From positions 248,001-312,000 of the forward strand of contig NZ_JARVRH010000012.1 of assembly GCF_030209755.1 (NCBI RefSeq): DNA of 64,000 nucleotides, written 5' to 3'. The number at the start of each line of letters is the position of its first letter. The first letter of the stretch is position 1. Below are positions 8,301-16,085 of this stretch, one piece after another. The position numbers and the translations under genes are program-made. The notes under the pieces were generated by a model. It ran no database searches. It was not told the origin of the DNA and saw only the letters and a program-made list of their open reading frames with translations. Origin of the DNA: Arthrobacter sp. efr-133-TYG-118. Its GTDB lineage: Bacteria; Actinomycetota; Actinomycetes; Actinomycetales; Micrococcaceae.

Positions 8301-8657
8301 TTACGGGCCGGTGCGGCCCGGGTACGGGGTGTGTGGCAAGTTCGCGATGATCGCTGCGAACAGGACAATGTAGGCAACGAAAAACAGGACCCACAAGATG
8401 AACAGGCCGATCCCCACCCAACCGAGGATCTTTCCTTCCTGAGCCGCTACCCCGAATCCCTCGGCTTTCTTCGCCTGCATGATGGCCAAGGGTCCGAAAA
8501 CAACGCCCAATGAGAAGATTCCGATCACGCCGAACACGGCCGCCAGGCGCGCGTGCCTCATGCCCTCCATGTACCACTGAAACTGACCCATGCTCACAGG
8601 GCGTTGATCGGACGGTGGTGGATAAGCGGACTGAAATCCTTGCTGCGGCGTCGACAT
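8301..8657 (-). CDS. DUF4190-like small membrane protein
   Basis: 118 residues. A Pro/Ser/Gln-rich N-terminus (about 1-35) precedes two transmembrane segments (about 38-60, LAAVFGVIGIFSLGVVFGPLAI, and 78-103). The GPLAIMQAKKAE motif between helices is characteristic of the DUF4190 family, common in actinobacteria and of unknown function. Stands alone; no operon partner within 100 bp. Confidence 0.8.
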   Translation of the reverse strand: MSTPQQGFQSAYPPPSDQRPVSMGQFQWYMEGMRHARLAAVFGVIGIFSLGVVFGPLAIMQAKKAEGFGVAAQEGKILGWVGIGLFILWVLFFVAYIVLFAAIIANLPHTPYPGRTGP

Positions 8658-8765
8658 GGGTTCCCTCGTTGCTGTTGCTCTTTGCGTTACCTTCCAGCAG
8701 AAGGCGCGGCGTGACAGCCTGAGAATACGTCCATCCAGAGAACAAACACCAGCGGTCTGCGGGCC

Positions 8766-10799
8766 TCAGCCGGCCGCGGTCAGGAACGACTTGAGCAGGG
8801 GGCCGCTGGTTGTCGCGCCGAGCCCGCCGTCTTCCACGAACACTGCCACCGCCAGGTCTCCGTGCACTGCAACGATCCAGGCGTGCGTCTTGGGCGGGTT
8901 GTCGTTTCCGAATTCGGCCGTCCCGGTCTTGGCGCCCACCGGCGCCCCCGGCACCGACGCGAGAAAACCGGCGTGGCCGGACGTCACCACGGCCCTCATC
9001 ATGTCGCCCAGAGCGGCTGCCTCCGCCGGGGTAACCGGCTTGTCGGACGCCGGCTCGTCGGACGCCGGCGCGGCGGGAGACGCTGGCGCGGCGGGAGACG
9101 CTGGCGCGGCGGGAGACGGCGACGACGACGACGCGCCGGACGCCGTCGGGGTGGCACCCGCGGACGGTGAGACTGCGCCGGGGTTCAGGACGAGTTGCGG
9201 CGACACGGGCGCGCCGTGGGACACCGAGGCGGCCATAATGGCCGCGGCGAGCGGGGAAAGCAACACTTTGCCCTGGCCGATCATCGAAGCTGCGTGCTCG
9301 GTGCCGTCAGCGTTTCCCGGCACCGAGCCCAGGAAGGCGTCGGCCCCCAACTTCGGGGCTTGGACGGCCAATCCCAATGAAGTTGCCGCAGATTCGAGCT
9401 GGGCTTGGCTGACCTTGTCCCGGGAACTGATGAAGGCCGTGTTGCACGAATGCGCAAATGCGTCCCGCAAAGCAACAGAGCCAAGCGACGACTCCGGATA
9501 ACCTTCGGCGTTCTTGAAGGTCCGGCCGTCCACCGTAATTGTCGGCGTGCATTCCACCTTGGAATCCGGCGTCATTCCATTGCGGATCAAAGCGAGGGAA
9601 TCAACGATCTTGAACGTGGAACCCGGCGCGTACTGGCCCAGCATTGCCGTGTTGTAGCCGTTGCTTCCGGGGCCTGAGGCCGCTGCGAGGACGGCGCCGG
9701 TGGAGGGGCGAAGCGCCACGATTGCCGAGGCCGGCCCAACGCCCGCCAAAGTGTCTTCAGCGAGCTGCTGCAAGCGCGGATCCAGGGTGGTCTTCAACGG
9801 ATCGCCGGGCTTCGTATCGACCGAAAAAAGGACCCGTCGCGGATCCGGCTTTGCTGCCTTGATCTGGTCGTCGGTCATGCCTTGCGGCCGGGCTTTGATG
9901 GAGACTCCATCCTGGCCACGCAGCAGGCTGTCGTATTGTTCCTCCAGGCCGCCGGTCCCGACGACGTCTCCAGCCTTAAGGGCGCCCCCGGCCTTTTGGA
10001 TCTGTTCGGCGCTTGCCTCGGCGACAGTACCCAACACAGCGCGGGCGAAGGTACGTGTCGGAGCCAAAGGCAGGGAATCAGGAATGCCTCGGGCACCCGG
10101 AATCGCAGCAATCTGCTGGTCCGTGATCGTCCGGCCGTCCTGACGCAGGGTGATGGCACTGACGAAAGCCTGCGGGCCGGACGCCTGGACCTGTTTCACA
10201 TACGCGGCTTCGTCCACGCCGAGCAATTGCGCGAGCTTCGCCGCCGAAGCTGCAGGATCCGCGGATCCGATCGTGGTCTTGTCGATGCCGACGTAAACCA
10301 CGGGACGGTAGCTGATCAATTTAGCGTCCCCGGCACCAAGGATTTCTGCTCTGGCCGGAGGAGTGACCGTTTTGTCCAGGACTTCGCCGTCCTTCAGGTC
10401 CGGCTCCAGGAGCGCCGGATTCCATTGGACGGCCCATTTGTCGCCAGATTTCTTCAGCGCAGCCTGGGAGGTGTACCTCCACTCCGTGGTTCCGACCTTC
10501 CACGTGAAGTTGAGCGGGACCGACGCTTTGTCGCCGTCGAGCTTCACCGCGCCGCTTTCAACGGAAGGCTTGACAGGATCCAGGGCCGCAAATACCGACT
10601 TGAGCTGCTCATTTGCCGCCGCGGCATCCTTGCCGTCAAGGGCGAGCGATCCGACGTCGAGCGCTGCGAGGGACGAGGCGAGCCGCTTGGCCGCGCCCTC
10701 CGCCCCGGAGCGGCCGTCATCACAAGCGGACAGCGAGCCGACAATCATCAGGGCGGCAAGCCCCAGGACAAGATTCTTGGTTTTCCCCATTTGCGCCAT
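8766..10799 (-). CDS. Penicillin-binding protein, lipoprotein with MecA_N-like domain
   Basis: 677-residue class B transpeptidase that cross-links peptidoglycan outside the membrane. A signal peptide ends in the lipobox LSAC (Cys26), so it is lipid-anchored instead of carrying the usual signal-anchor helix. Then come an NTF2-like MecA_N-type domain (about 33-150), a dimerisation domain (about 155-310) and the transpeptidase domain with the three active-site motifs STFK (394-397), SCN (451-453) and KTGT (624-627). Between the last two there is an Ala/Pro/Ser-rich insertion (541-592) built partly from in-frame 18-bp repeats. AAGAAGG precedes the ATG. The MecA-like layout suggests a PBP with altered beta-lactam affinity, but that cannot be read from sequence. 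Confidence 0.92.
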   Translation of the reverse strand: MAQMGKTKNLVLGLAALMIVGSLSACDDGRSGAEGAAKRLASSLAALDVGSLALDGKDAAAANEQLKSVFAALDPVKPSVESGAVKLDGDKASVPLNFTWKVGTTEWRYTSQAALKKSGDKWAVQWNPALLEPDLKDGEVLDKTVTPPARAEILGAGDAKLISYRPVVYVGIDKTTIGSADPAASAAKLAQLLGVDEAAYVKQVQASGPQAFVSAITLRQDGRTITDQQIAAIPGARGIPDSLPLAPTRTFARAVLGTVAEASAEQIQKAGGALKAGDVVGTGGLEEQYDSLLRGQDGVSIKARPQGMTDDQIKAAKPDPRRVLFSVDTKPGDPLKTTLDPRLQQLAEDTLAGVGPASAIVALRPSTGAVLAAASGPGSNGYNTAMLGQYAPGSTFKIVDSLALIRNGMTPDSKVECTPTITVDGRTFKNAEGYPESSLGSVALRDAFAHSCNTAFISSRDKVSQAQLESAATSLGLAVQAPKLGADAFLGSVPGNADGTEHAASMIGQGKVLLSPLAAAIMAASVSHGAPVSPQLVLNPGAVSPSAGATPTASGASSSSPSPAAPASPAAPASPAAPASDEPASDKPVTPAEAAALGDMMRAVVTSGHAGFLASVPGAPVGAKTGTAEFGNDNPPKTHAWIVAVHGDLAVAVFVEDGGLGATTSGPLLKSFLTAAG
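9067..9120. repeat. 18-bp tandem repeat inside the PBP gene
   Basis: Roughly three head-to-tail copies of an 18-bp GC-rich unit containing GGCGGGAGACGCTGGC. Being a multiple of three it keeps the frame and encodes the repeated hexapeptide SPAAPA in the disordered insertion of the transpeptidase domain. Likely variable in length between strains. Confidence 0.75.
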
Positions 10800-10885
10800 T
10801 ATGCCTTCTTGGGCCGACAGGAATGATACAAGTCACAGCACGTTGCGCTTTTGTGGTGGTTCCGGCGCTCGGTTAGACGCGAATG

Positions 10886-11545
10886 CTATTGGTTCCGGAT
10901 AATCCTGCGCTGGGTTGCCACCGCGATGGCCGCCGTCCGGTTGTCGACGCCTAGCTTGCCGTAAATGTGCACCAAATGGGTCTTGACTGTGGCCTCGGAA
11001 ATGAAGAGTTGCTTCGCCATCGCACGGTTGCTCATCCCGGTGGCGAGGAGCTCCACGAGTTGGACTTCACGCGCACTCAGGGCGTGCACCGGATTCCGGA
11101 TCCGTCCCATGAGCCGCGCGGCAACCTCGGGCGCAAGGGCCGTCTGACCCGCTGCGGCGGACACCACGGCCTGCCGGATTTGCTCGGGTGGCGCGTCTTT
11201 GAGCATGTATCCGCTGGCACCGGCTTCTACTGCGGCGAGGATGTCGGCGTCGTTGTCGTACGTGGTCAGGATCCGGACCGGCGGTGGGGGAGTTCCGGCT
11301 TCACCGGCTTTGATCTTGCCGGTGGCGGTGACGCCGTCCATCCCAGGACCCATTTGCAAGTCCATGAGGACCACGTCCACGGGTTCGCCAAGGGTGTGGA
11401 GCTTCGACAGTTCCGCCAATGCGGCGCCGCCGTCGGCCGCTTCCGCCACCACTTGGACGCCTTCGAAGTCGGCAAGCATGGCGCGGAGTCCCGCCCGGAC
11501 CACGGGATGATCATCAACGAGCAAGACCCTGATGTTGTTGTTCAT
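10886..11545 (-). CDS. NarL/FixJ-family response regulator
   Basis: 219 residues. The receiver domain (1-125) has the acidic pair DD at 11-12, phosphoacceptor Asp62 in VVLMDLQMG and the conserved lysine in MLKDAPP. The C-terminal LuxR-type helix-turn-helix (about 155-210) contains SNRAMAKQLFISEATVKTH. The start overlaps the end of the histidine kinase gene by 4 nt, so the pair is one transcript. Divergent to an FtsX-type ABC exporter operon, which is the natural candidate target, as with LiaRS- or BceRS-like envelope stress systems. Confidence 0.93.
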   Translation of the reverse strand: MNNNIRVLLVDDHPVVRAGLRAMLADFEGVQVVAEAADGGAALAELSKLHTLGEPVDVVLMDLQMGPGMDGVTATGKIKAGEAGTPPPPVRILTTYDNDADILAAVEAGASGYMLKDAPPEQIRQAVVSAAAGQTALAPEVAARLMGRIRNPVHALSAREVQLVELLATGMSNRAMAKQLFISEATVKTHLVHIYGKLGVDNRTAAIAVATQRRIIRNQ

Positions 11546-12849
11546 GGGGACGCCTCCGAAGCCGGGTTGCCAGTACCCAACGGCAGCCGGATTGCCACCA
11601 CGGTCCCTTCACCGGGAGCCGACTCGACCTCGAGCGTTCCTTTCAGGGCAGCGAGCCGCTCGCGCAGGCTTTTGAGCCCGACGCCGGTTCCGTCACCGCG
11701 GGTTGCCGCGGCAGCGGCCGCTGCGGGATTGAAGCCCGCGCCGTCGTCGAACACGTCCATGGTCACCTCGGCGTCCAGGAAGGACAGGGTGACGACGGCT
11801 GTGCTCGCCTGGGCATGCGCCCACACGTTCGCCAGTGAAGACTGAGCCGCGCGCAACAAGGTGGTCTGGTAAGGGTTGGGAAGCGCCACCGGCGTGCCCT
11901 GGAGCTCGAAGCGGCAACGCAACGTGGCTCCACGTGCGGCGGCCTCGGCCTCGGTCTTGGTGCACAGGCGCCGCAGGGTGTCTGCCAGGGTGGATTCGGC
12001 CAGCTCCGGGGACCCGAGTCCGCGGACAAAATTGCGGGCCTCCGCCAGGTTGCCGGCTGCTGTCTCCCGGACTGTCCTGAGGCGGTCCCGGGCCGCAGCG
12101 TTGTCACCGGCGTTGAGGGCCTTCTCCGCCGAACGCCCCATCAGGACGATGCTTGAGAATCCCTGCGCCAGGGTGTCGTGGATTTCGCGGGCGAGTCTTT
12201 CGCGCTCAGCCAGCACGCCGGCGTCGTGCTGGCTGCGTGACAGCTCGGCCCGGGTGCGGCGCAATTCCTCAGCGGCGAGTCGTTGGTTCTCCGCCTCGAC
12301 GTACAGCGCCCGATACGCCAGGCCGGTGACAACCGCGAAGGCGGCCCCGAAAACAGGCCCGAGGACCATGGCAAGTTGCAAGGCATCCGCCCCCGCACCA
12401 CGGTTATGGAACCACATGGCCGCGATCAGGAGTACGGTGCTGGCAGCTATGGCGGGCAGGGCGAAGCGCCGGGGCAAGACATGCAGTTGCAGGAAGAACA
12501 ACGGGAAAGCTATCCAAGCGAAGTCCGGACTGATGAGCATGAGCAACAGCCACAGGAAACCAACGACGGCGAGCCACCAGCGAGCGTAAGGCTGCGGGTC
12601 GAAGCGCTCTGGATTGCCGGCGTGCCTTTTTTCGAGAACCGTCCCCGCAAGGTAGACAACGGCCAGTAGCAGCGCAAGACCGAGGCCTGCCCCGGTGGCG
12701 AAAGGGGAAAGTCCCGCGACCGCAAGCCTGATGACTGCCACCAAGAGAAGCACAGCGAAACCGACGTGCAGGCTGACGCGCAAGACGCGCAAAATCACGG
12801 CGGAGCCGCTGGGCTGCGTGGTGGCTTGCGGCGAATCGTCTCCCTGCAT
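11542..12849 (-). CDS. Sensor histidine kinase (HisKA_3 type)
   Basis: 435 residues from the ATG at 12849, preferred because CTGGAGG precedes it and because earlier in-frame starts (12900, 12942) lack ribosome sites. Five or six membrane helices (about 24-180) with almost no extracytoplasmic loop, as in kinases that sense the membrane or a partner transporter. A short coiled coil leads to the HisKA_3 motif ERERLAREIHDTLAQG with phosphoacceptor His224, and a C-terminal HATPase_c domain has DGAGFNP and GVGLKSLRERL. Transcribed with the NarL-type regulator and divergent from the ABC exporter at 13043. Confidence 0.9.
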   Translation of the reverse strand: MQGDDSPQATTQPSGSAVILRVLRVSLHVGFAVLLLVAVIRLAVAGLSPFATGAGLGLALLLAVVYLAGTVLEKRHAGNPERFDPQPYARWWLAVVGFLWLLLMLISPDFAWIAFPLFFLQLHVLPRRFALPAIAASTVLLIAAMWFHNRGAGADALQLAMVLGPVFGAAFAVVTGLAYRALYVEAENQRLAAEELRRTRAELSRSQHDAGVLAERERLAREIHDTLAQGFSSIVLMGRSAEKALNAGDNAAARDRLRTVRETAAGNLAEARNFVRGLGSPELAESTLADTLRRLCTKTEAEAAARGATLRCRFELQGTPVALPNPYQTTLLRAAQSSLANVWAHAQASTAVVTLSFLDAEVTMDVFDDGAGFNPAAAAAAATRGDGTGVGLKSLRERLAALKGTLEVESAPGEGTVVAIRLPLGTGNPASEASP

Positions 12850-13042
12850 GCCCTCCAGCGTAGCCTCGCCCGCCGACACTTTGCCCCGATTGCGTGGCAT
12901 TCGGGCCCAATCAGCCAAACGGTTGATCCGCGGGTCAACCAAGACGATCGGATCAGTCCATCCACTTCCCGATGCTTCACGCGCCGACTACCCGGAGAGT
13001 TGAAACAAGACTAGAAGATCGCCTCCGAACCAAAGGAATTCC

Positions 13043-14134
13043 ATGTTTCTCGCCTTGCGCGACATCCGCTTCGCCAAGGGCCGCTTCGCCCTCATGGGAA
13101 GCGTCGTCGCCCTCATCACACTCCTCCTCGTCATGCTCTCCGGGCTTACGGCTGGCCTCGGCAACCAGTCGACGTCGGCCATTGCAGGCCTTCCGGCGCA
13201 GCAAATCGCATTCGGCGCGCCCGCTGGGGGCCAGGCCAAGGCGTCTTATACGGAATCGGAAGTCTCCAAGCAACAGCTCGAGGCTTGGCGGAACCGGCCG
13301 GGTGTTGCTTCTGCCGAAGCCGTCGGTATCAGCCAGACGCGGTTCCAGTCCCTCGATTCCTCCAATAATGCTTCGGGCACTGCCAACGTCGCGGTCTTCG
13401 GGGCCGACGGCGGCATCTCGTCGGTGGCGGTCAAGGAAGGCGAGGTGGTGGTCGGGGAGTCCTTGGCAAAGGAACTCTCGCTGCGTACCGGGAGTCGGGT
13501 GACCGTGGGCGGTACCGCCCTGACGGTTTCCGCCGTTACCCAGGACGAGTGGTACTCCCACACAGGAGTCGTCTGGACCTCCCTGGCTACATGGCAGAAG
13601 CTCGCACATATTCCTGCCGGGGCATCCATCGGAACGGTTCTCGCGGTGAGGTACGACGCCGGAGCCTCCGTGGACCTCGACGCCGCCAATGCGGCGGCCG
13701 GCACTGTCAGTGCCACCCCGAGTGGCTCGTTCCAGGCCCTCGGCTCCTACAAGAGCGAAAACGGCTCCCTCATGCTGATGCAGGCTTTCCTCTACGGCAT
13801 CTCGGCCCTTGTCATCGTGGCCTTCCTGACCGTCTGGACTGTTCAGCGCACACGCGACATCGCGGTGCTGAAGGCCATGGGTGCCTCATCCGGTTACGTG
13901 GTGCGGGACGCGCTGGTCCAAGCGGGAATAGTCTTGCTCGCCGGGGCGGGACTGGGTGGCGGCCTTGGCGTGTTGGGCGGCTTCTTCGCTGCCAAGGCGG
14001 CCCCGTTCCTAGTAACTCCGCTGACTACGCTCGTCCCGATTGCCGGGATCGTGATCCTCGGCCTTGGCGGTGCAGCGGTTGCCGTACGCAGCATCACCCG
14101 AGTGGATCCGCTGATCGCCCTCGGCGGCAACTAG
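13043..14134 (+). CDS. FtsX-family ABC transporter permease
   Basis: 363 residues. An N-terminal membrane helix (about 17-37) precedes a large outside domain (about 40-235) and three C-terminal helices with the family loop TRDIAVLKAMGASSGYV. It pairs with the ATPase gene 40 nt downstream to form a heterotypic exporter or regulator complex of the MacB/DevC/LolCDE fold. The start ATG follows AAAGGAATTCC. Divergent from the HK/RR pair, from which it is separated by about 190 bp, so it may be the output of that signalling system (inference). Confidence 0.92.
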   Translation: MFLALRDIRFAKGRFALMGSVVALITLLLVMLSGLTAGLGNQSTSAIAGLPAQQIAFGAPAGGQAKASYTESEVSKQQLEAWRNRPGVASAEAVGISQTRFQSLDSSNNASGTANVAVFGADGGISSVAVKEGEVVVGESLAKELSLRTGSRVTVGGTALTVSAVTQDEWYSHTGVVWTSLATWQKLAHIPAGASIGTVLAVRYDAGASVDLDAANAAAGTVSATPSGSFQALGSYKSENGSLMLMQAFLYGISALVIVAFLTVWTVQRTRDIAVLKAMGASSGYVVRDALVQAGIVLLAGAGLGGGLGVLGGFFAAKAAPFLVTPLTTLVPIAGIVILGLGGAAVAVRSITRVDPLIALGGN

Positions 14135-14174
14135 GTCATCTCCGAACACTTAATATTCCACGAAAGGCATATCA

Positions 14175-14909
14175 ATGAATCCCATGCTCAACCTCGTCAA
14201 CGTCACCCTGGAGTACCCGGACGGAGACTCCACCCTCAAGGCCCTAGACACCGTGGATCTCCGGGTGGACGCCGGCGAATTCTTTTCCCTGGTGGGCCCG
14301 TCCGGCTCAGGGAAGTCGTCGCTTCTGGCCGTGGCGGCAACACTCGTCCGGCCGAGTTCCGGGCTCGTCCTCATCGACGGCATGGATGCCACAGGACTCA
14401 AGGACCCCGAGCTTACTTCCTTGCGTCGGCAGAAGGTGGGCATCATCTTCCAGCAAGCTAATCTGCTGCCTTCCCTGGCCGCCGTCGAGCAGCTGATCAT
14501 CGGCGACCTTTTCCGGGGGAAGCCAGCCGCCACGGCACGCAAACGCGCCACGGAACTGCTCGACGTCGTCGGGCTCGGGCCTTCGCTCAACAAGCGACCG
14601 CACCAGCTCTCCGGAGGCCAGCGGCAGCGCGTGAACATCGCGAGGGCGCTCATGGGACAGCCCCGGGTACTGCTCGTCGACGAGCCAACGGCAGCTTTGG
14701 ATCACGAGCGCAGCGAATCGATCGTGCGGTTGCTGCGACGGGTCACGGACGAATTCGCGACGGCGACCGTCATGGTCACGCACGACACCGAGTTCCTGCC
14801 GCTCACCGACTCCGTCGCAACCATGCGGGACGGGCGCCTCGGTTTGGGCGTACCCGTCGGCGGGAAGGGTCATCCCCCAATGAAGGCCTCGTCCTGGGCA
14901 TCGTCATAG
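14175..14909 (+). CDS. ABC transporter ATP-binding protein (LolD/MacB type)
   Basis: 244 residues with Walker A GPSGSGKS (41-48), Q-loop FQQANLLPS, signature LSGGQRQR (about 140-147), Walker B VLLVDEPTAALD and H-loop VTHDTEF. AAAGG precedes the start. Catalytic partner of the FtsX-type permease 40 nt upstream. The last 20 residues (after RDGRLGLG) look unlike the family, and the final 40 bp overlap the 3' end of the convergent HxlR regulator gene, so the tail is probably read-through of formerly intergenic sequence. Confidence 0.93.
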   Translation: MNPMLNLVNVTLEYPDGDSTLKALDTVDLRVDAGEFFSLVGPSGSGKSSLLAVAATLVRPSSGLVLIDGMDATGLKDPELTSLRRQKVGIIFQQANLLPSLAAVEQLIIGDLFRGKPAATARKRATELLDVVGLGPSLNKRPHQLSGGQRQRVNIARALMGQPRVLLVDEPTAALDHERSESIVRLLRRVTDEFATATVMVTHDTEFLPLTDSVATMRDGRLGLGVPVGGKGHPPMKASSWASS

Positions 14910-15262
14910 GCGTCGCGGGCCTTGAGAATGCTGGGCACGTGGTCCTCCGCCCAGAGACGCAAAAGGGTCAGCGGCTCCAGCAAGGAAGCTCCAAGCTCGG
15001 TCAGTTCATAGTCGACGCGCGGGGGCACCTGCGCGTGGACAGTCCGGGTGATGAGACCATCGCGCTCCAGGGTGCGAAGGGTCTGGGTCAGCACCTTGGG
15101 CGTCACCACGTGGACCATCTTGCGAAGCTCGGAGAAGCGGATAGGGCCGTCCGCGAGGACCTGGACCACCAACGAGGCCCATTTGTCGCCGATGCGCTGA
15201 AAGATCACGCGCGACGGGCAATCAGGGTCGAGGACGTTTGCTGGCAGATCCTTGGTATCCAT
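14870..15262 (-). CDS. HxlR-family transcriptional regulator
   Basis: 130 residues from the ATG at 15262. An in-frame TTG at 15298 would give 12 more residues but starts inside a palindrome that looks like the operator. Typical HxlR winged-helix architecture: CPSRVIFQRIGDKWASLVV with the conserved cysteine, then the recognition region LRKMVHVVTPKVLTQTLRTLERDGLI and the wing VPPRVDYELTELG. Family members sense thiol-reactive or quinone-like compounds and control adjacent reductases. Divergent from the NAD(P)-binding reductase at 15345, its likely target, and convergent with an ABC ATPase gene it overlaps by 40 bp. Confidence 0.92.
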   Translation of the reverse strand: MDTKDLPANVLDPDCPSRVIFQRIGDKWASLVVQVLADGPIRFSELRKMVHVVTPKVLTQTLRTLERDGLITRTVHAQVPPRVDYELTELGASLLEPLTLLRLWAEDHVPSILKARDAYDDAQDEAFIGG

Positions 15263-15290
15263 GAGGTAACTGAGTTCCTTTGAAGCTATC

Positions 15291-15307
15291 AGTATCAATT
15301 AGATACT
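15291..15307. promoter_or_regulatory. Candidate HxlR operator palindrome
   Basis: Arms AGTATC (15291-15296) and GATACT (15302-15307) around a 5-nt AT spacer, midway between the divergent HxlR gene and the reductase gene. Position and symmetry fit a dimeric HxlR regulator controlling both promoters. Confidence 0.55.
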
Positions 15308-15344
15308 GTTTTCATATCGCAAGGATAGCAACCCAAGGAGAGTC

Positions 15345-15950
15345 ATGAAAATCGCAGTTTACGGCGCAACGGGCATGGTCGGAAGCCAGATCGTCAACGA
15401 ATCCCTCACCCGCGGCCACGAAGTCACCGCCATCTCCCGCAAGGGCTCAGAGGTTGCTGGAGCGAAGGCCCTCGCCGCCGATCTCGCTGATGGCCAGCGC
15501 TTCGCGCAGGTCGCCAAAGAGCACGACGCCGTCATCCTCGCCACCGGCCCGAGCCGCACCGGCGGTGACCACGGAGAGTGGCTTGCGGCCATGGATTCCG
15601 CCTACAGCAACGCAGAAGGCACGCGCCTCATGATCGTCGGCGGCGCAGGCACGCTGGAGATCGACGGCGTCCGCCTCCTCGATTCGCCCGACTTCCCGGA
15701 GGCCTACTTGGCCGAGGCAACCACCGCGGCCACGGCTTTCGCCGCCGTCAAGGAAGCTCCCGAGAACCTGGACTGGACCGTACTCGCACCCGCGCCTGTC
15801 ATCCAGCCGGGTGAGCGCACGGGAATCTACTCCACTGCCAAGGATTCTCCAGCCGGCAACACCATCTCCACCCAGGACTACGCCGTCGCCATGCTGGACG
15901 AGATCGAAACTCCGGCCCACCGCCGCGCCCGCTTCACGGCAGCCAACTAA
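15345..15950 (+). CDS. NAD(P)-binding reductase (YwnB/epimerase-like)
   Basis: 201 residues of the atypical SDR type. N-terminal nucleotide motif GATGMVGSQIV (8-18) with a Rossmann fold; no catalytic YxxxK motif is evident, as in NmrA/YwnB-like and flavin-reductase-like members. AAGGAGAG lies directly before the ATG. Divergent from an HxlR regulator with a palindrome between them, the usual layout for an inducible quinone or electrophile reductase, which is an inference from context. The exact substrate is unknown. Confidence 0.88.
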   Translation: MKIAVYGATGMVGSQIVNESLTRGHEVTAISRKGSEVAGAKALAADLADGQRFAQVAKEHDAVILATGPSRTGGDHGEWLAAMDSAYSNAEGTRLMIVGGAGTLEIDGVRLLDSPDFPEAYLAEATTAATAFAAVKEAPENLDWTVLAPAPVIQPGERTGIYSTAKDSPAGNTISTQDYAVAMLDEIETPAHRRARFTAAN

Positions 15951-15954
15951 TCCA

Positions 15955-16078
15955 ACGCCCGCTCACATCTGAGGGCCCATTTCCGGACGCCCGCTCACAT
16001 CTGAGGGAAAACAACGGATCGCTCGTGCAGATCATTTGCAGGAGCGATCCGTCGGTTGGGCACAAAGGTGAGCGAGCG
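15955..16078. repeat. CGCTCGCTCAC repeat cluster with hairpin
   Basis: Two identical units beginning ACGCCCGCTCACATCTG (15955-15975 and 15987-16007, 32-bp period), then a hairpin with arms GGATCGCTC (16016-16024) and GAGCGATCC (16042-16050), and an inverted copy AAAGGTGAGCGAGCG near 16063-16077. It lies between two convergent genes and may serve as bidirectional terminator. Third member of the family seen at 4352-4441 and 8198-8251. Confidence 0.7.
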
Positions 16079-16085
16079 TCGGGGG

